5,766 bases of DNA from Gammaproteobacteria bacterium (GTDB lineage: Bacteria > Pseudomonadota > Gammaproteobacteria > Chromatiales > Chromatiaceae), in the NCBI GenBank assembly GCA_013041975.1, contig JABDQZ010000263.1, forward strand, positions 1 through 5,766, given 5' to 3'. Position 1 is the stretch's first letter; every line of letters begins with the position of its first letter. The translations under genes were made by a program, and so were the position numbers. This document shows, in pieces, positions 4,119 to 5,766 of this stretch. Below the pieces are notes generated by a model that worked only from the letters and a program-made list of their open reading frames with translations, did no database searches and was not told where the DNA came from.

Positions 4119-4132
4119 TTGATTTATGTCAA
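4119..4132. promoter_or_regulatory. FNR/ANR-like box 1
   Basis: TTGAT-TTAT-GTCAA differs from the FNR/ANR consensus TTGAT-N4-ATCAA at one position. It lies between the divergent cytochrome and RTX genes, 33 bp from box 2, and suggests oxygen-responsive control. Confidence 0.6.
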
Positions 4133-4151
4133 TACATGCAAGATCAATTTA

Positions 4152-4165
4152 TTGACATTTATCAA
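4152..4165. promoter_or_regulatory. FNR/ANR-like box 2
   Basis: TTGAC-ATTT-ATCAA differs from the FNR/ANR consensus at one position. Its centre (4158.5) is about 45 bp before the start predicted from the -10 at 4192-4197, near the -41.5 position of class II activation at the RTX promoter. An extra half-site ATCAA lies at 4143-4147. Confidence 0.6.
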
Positions 4166-4191
4166 CTCAATGCCTCAAATAGAACAATACC

Positions 4192-4197
4192 TATAAA
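4192..4197 (+). promoter_or_regulatory. -10 element of the RTX gene
   Basis: TATAAA matches 5 of 6 positions of the -10 consensus. No good -35 lies 17 nt upstream, so activation from FNR-like box 2 is likely. The predicted start, near 4204, leaves only about 16 nt before ATG 4220. Confidence 0.45.
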
Positions 4198-4219
4198 ATA
4201 ATCGAGTTGGGTGCTGTCC

Positions 4220-4858
4220 ATGAAAAGAAACACTATTCTAATAATAAACGCCACCTTACTTGTGATCACTCTGTTCATGACTGCTGCTGTTTACAGCGCC
4301 GGGCCCGGCGGTGCCAAGGAACAATTTCCTGATTATTATCCGGCCCACACCGTTATCAAGTGCCCCTACTTACCTGCGGGCATGAAACAAGTTCCACTTT
4401 GCGGGGGAAGGCCTGCAACCTGTATTGGTACTCCTCAGGCCGACCTGATATTAGGTAGCGAGAAAAACGATGTTATTGTTGCTGGCGGCGGTAATGATGT
4501 TGTGCACGGCGATGCCGGCGATGACACGGTTTGTGGAGGCGCAGGTAATGACTCCCTCATGGGAGCACGAGGCAGTGATCATCTAATAGGTGATGCGGGT
4601 GACGACTGGCTGTTTGGGGCTCCTGGTAACGACATTTTGCGTGGTGGCGATGGTGATCATGATGTCCTCTGGGGTGGGCCTGGTATTGATAATCTCGATG
4701 GTGGTCCTGGCAACTTCGATATTTGTCTGCTGCAGAGGGAAATGGGTGACTACGACAGAGAGGGCTGCAACACCGTCTATCCTCCCCCCGGGTATGAGCA
4801 TGATCAGGAGCCTGACCCAGGAGTGCTGCGAAAAACTGATCCTTTGAAATTAAAGTAA
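4220..4858 (+). CDS. Sec-exported RTX-type calcium-binding repeat protein
   Basis: A 212-residue protein. Residues 1-27 are a Sec signal peptide (MKRNTILIINATLLVITLFM, cleavage near VYSAG). A Cys-containing linker (28-70) follows, then about ten glycine/aspartate-rich nonapeptides at 79-169 of the form GGxGxDxLx (AGGGNDVVH, GDAGDDTVC, GGAGNDSLM, GAPGNDILR, GGPGIDNLD). These fold as a parallel beta-roll that binds Ca2+ in its turns. One repeat (142-151) has a one-residue insertion. Six Cys (48, 61, 68, 105, 169, 183), some inside the roll, are unusual for classical RTX proteins. The tail is Pro-rich and hydrophilic. Most RTX proteins use type I secretion and lack a cleavable N-terminal signal, so this one probably reaches the periplasm or surface by Sec. 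I chose ATG 4220 over GTG 4211 because the signal peptide begins there and the promoter leaves little leader. An ABC transporter gene follows after 31 nt. Confidence 0.85.
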   Translation: MKRNTILIINATLLVITLFMTAAVYSAGPGGAKEQFPDYYPAHTVIKCPYLPAGMKQVPLCGGRPATCIGTPQADLILGSEKNDVIVAGGGNDVVHGDAGDDTVCGGAGNDSLMGARGSDHLIGDAGDDWLFGAPGNDILRGGDGDHDVLWGGPGIDNLDGGPGNFDICLLQREMGDYDREGCNTVYPPPGYEHDQEPDPGVLRKTDPLKLK

Positions 4859-4889
4859 TGATAATGGGCTTACTTCTGGAACCACTTCA

Positions 4890-5588
4890 ATGAGTCTTAT
4901 TCATGCAGAAAATCTCTTTAAGGATTACCCGGTTGGTGAATTGGTCGTACCTGCCATTCGCGGCGTTGATTTCACTATATCTGCAGGTTCTTTTGTGTGT
5001 TTTGTCGGCCCGTCTGGTAGTGGCAAGACAACGCTGTTGAATATGATCGGTTGTCTGGATCGTCCAACTAAAGGACAGCTCAGTGTGCTGGGAACTGCGG
5101 TATCGAGTTTGGATAGACAAAAGGCAGCGACTTTCAGGGGTGAAAATATCGGCTTTGTATTTCAGGACTTCAATCTTATTCCCGTGTTGACCGCTTATGA
5201 GAATATTGAGTTTCCCTTGATTATGGTTCAGCACTGGTCAGCAAAGCAGCGACGTGAAAGAGTGAAAAGCCTGTTGGCGGCTGCAGGCATTGAGGAACAG
5301 GCTGACAAACGACCTGACCAGCTTTCCGGAGGACAAAAGCAAAGAGTTGCGGTGGCCCGTGCATTGGTGACTAATCCGAAGCTGGTGCTGGCAGATGAAC
5401 CAACCGCTAACCTGGATCACGATACGGCCTACCGCATTATAAATCTGATGCGTAATTTACGGGATGAGTTTGGTACCAGTTTTGTTTTTTCCACGCATGA
5501 TCCAAAAATTATGGGCGAAGCGGAAGTTACTTTCGAATTAGAAGACGGGCTTTTACATCAGCGTGAGAAGGGGATGAGCAATGATTGA
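4890..5588 (+). CDS. ABC transporter ATP-binding protein, LolD/MacB type
   Basis: A complete 232-residue ATPase. Motifs in order: Walker A GPSGSGKTT (40-48), Q-loop Gln92 in FVFQDFNLIP, signature LSGGQKQR (145-152), Walker B LVLADEP (165-171) with Asp169 and Glu170, and H-loop His203 in STHD. The short N-terminal leader and the FQDFNLIPVLTAYENIEFPL segment mark the LolD/MacB/FtsE-like group, whose ATPases drive mechanotransmission by FtsX-fold permeases for lipoprotein release or peptide and macrolide efflux rather than classical import. All catalytic residues are present. Only a weak GGA lies 9 nt before ATG 4890. The gene follows the RTX gene by 31 nt without a terminator and overlaps the permease gene by 8 nt, so it is almost certainly co-translated with the permease. 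The substrate cannot be read from the sequence. Confidence 0.95.
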   Translation: MSLIHAENLFKDYPVGELVVPAIRGVDFTISAGSFVCFVGPSGSGKTTLLNMIGCLDRPTKGQLSVLGTAVSSLDRQKAATFRGENIGFVFQDFNLIPVLTAYENIEFPLIMVQHWSAKQRRERVKSLLAAAGIEEQADKRPDQLSGGQKQRVAVARALVTNPKLVLADEPTANLDHDTAYRIINLMRNLRDEFGTSFVFSTHDPKIMGEAEVTFELEDGLLHQREKGMSND

Positions 5589-5766
5589 TATTCTCAAGAT
5601 TGCGGCACGCAACCTTCTGCGCTACAAGCGTCGTACACTACTGACGTCACTGCTTATTACGGTTGGGCTTGTCGCTGTTCTGTTATTCATTGCCATTGCC
5701 GGCTCGTTCAAATCAATGATGGTAGGGCAGTTTACCGATTCCATGGTAGGTCATATCCAGGTACAC
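5581..5766 (+). CDS. FtsX/MacB-type ABC transporter permease, N-terminal part
   Basis: The first 62 codons of a gene cut by the window edge. It reads MIDILKIAARNLLRYKRRTL, then a first transmembrane segment (LLTSLLITVGLVAVLLFIAIAG, about residues 20-41), then the start of a periplasmic domain (SFKSMMVGQFTDSMVGHIQVH). The pattern of an N-terminal amphipathic helix, Arg/Lys-rich NLLRYKRRT and one long membrane span is typical of LolC/E and MacB-type permeases, which run to about 380-420 residues. GAGAAGGGG (5565-5573) gives a strong ribosome binding site 7 nt before ATG 5581. The start overlaps the end of the ATPase gene in the arrangement ATGATTGA, a translational coupling common in such pairs. 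Confidence 0.88.
   Translation, partial: MIDILKIAARNLLRYKRRTLLTSLLITVGLVAVLLFIAIAGSFKSMMVGQFTDSMVGHIQVH

Noticed and set aside
4583..4847. Frames of 72 and 85 codons on both strands overlapping the RTX gene.
   Set aside because: They arise from the repetitive Gly/Asp codons of the RTX repeats and show no start signals.
4887..5234. A 115-codon minus-strand frame opposite the ABC ATPase.
   Set aside because: The plus-strand protein has every ABC motif intact. The minus frame is a shadow.

Overview
The window looks like chromosomal DNA of a gammaproteobacterium, probably aquatic and able to live at low oxygen. This is inferred from gene content: a bacteriohemerythrin, a Tat-exported DUF2202 ferritin-like protein, a DUF4124 periplasmic protein, a c-type cytochrome lipoprotein, FNR/ANR-like and CRP-like sites, and a LolD/MacB-type ABC system. 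Base composition is moderately AT-rich by eye. I cannot name the species. No IS, phage, tRNA, rRNA or CRISPR is visible.

Layout. 1-625: a cytoplasmic bacteriohemerythrin (+), then a gap shared with the convergent DUF2202 gene. 626-1812: DUF2202 (-) and a DUF4124-like small secreted protein (+) diverge from a 284-bp region. That region carries two 15-bp palindromes GTTACA-N3-TGTAAC, each ending in TGTAACATTG pointing at its own gene and lying the same distance from that gene's start codon. 1813-2319: two strong intrinsic terminators enclose a stretch with a candidate small RNA promoter. A perfect CRP-type site, a good sigma70 promoter and a structured leader follow. 2320-2430: a 36-residue membrane protein with a Cys-rich tail, followed by a hairpin. 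2464-4006 (-): three genes read the same way, in transcription order a c-type cytochrome lipoprotein, a 57-residue unknown protein and a secreted unknown protein. 4007-4219: a divergent control region with two FNR/ANR-like boxes. 4220-5766 (+): a Sec-exported RTX-type calcium-binding repeat protein, an ABC ATPase, and the beginning of its FtsX/MacB-type permease, cut by the window edge.

How the parts may work together (inference). Several products are exported or handle iron, heme or oxygen, so the window may be an envelope and redox-adaptation neighbourhood under CRP/FNR-type control. The DUF2202 and DUF4124 genes probably share one regulator. The cytochrome and RTX genes probably respond to oxygen together. 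The ABC ATPase and permease overlap by 8 nt and are surely co-expressed; their link to the RTX gene, 31 nt upstream, is weaker.

Most worth following up: the mirrored palindromic operators, the CRP-driven 36-residue protein with its structured leader, the candidate small RNA between the two terminators, the cytochrome heme domain that has no methionine, and the one-residue shift in the last ligand pair of the hemerythrin.
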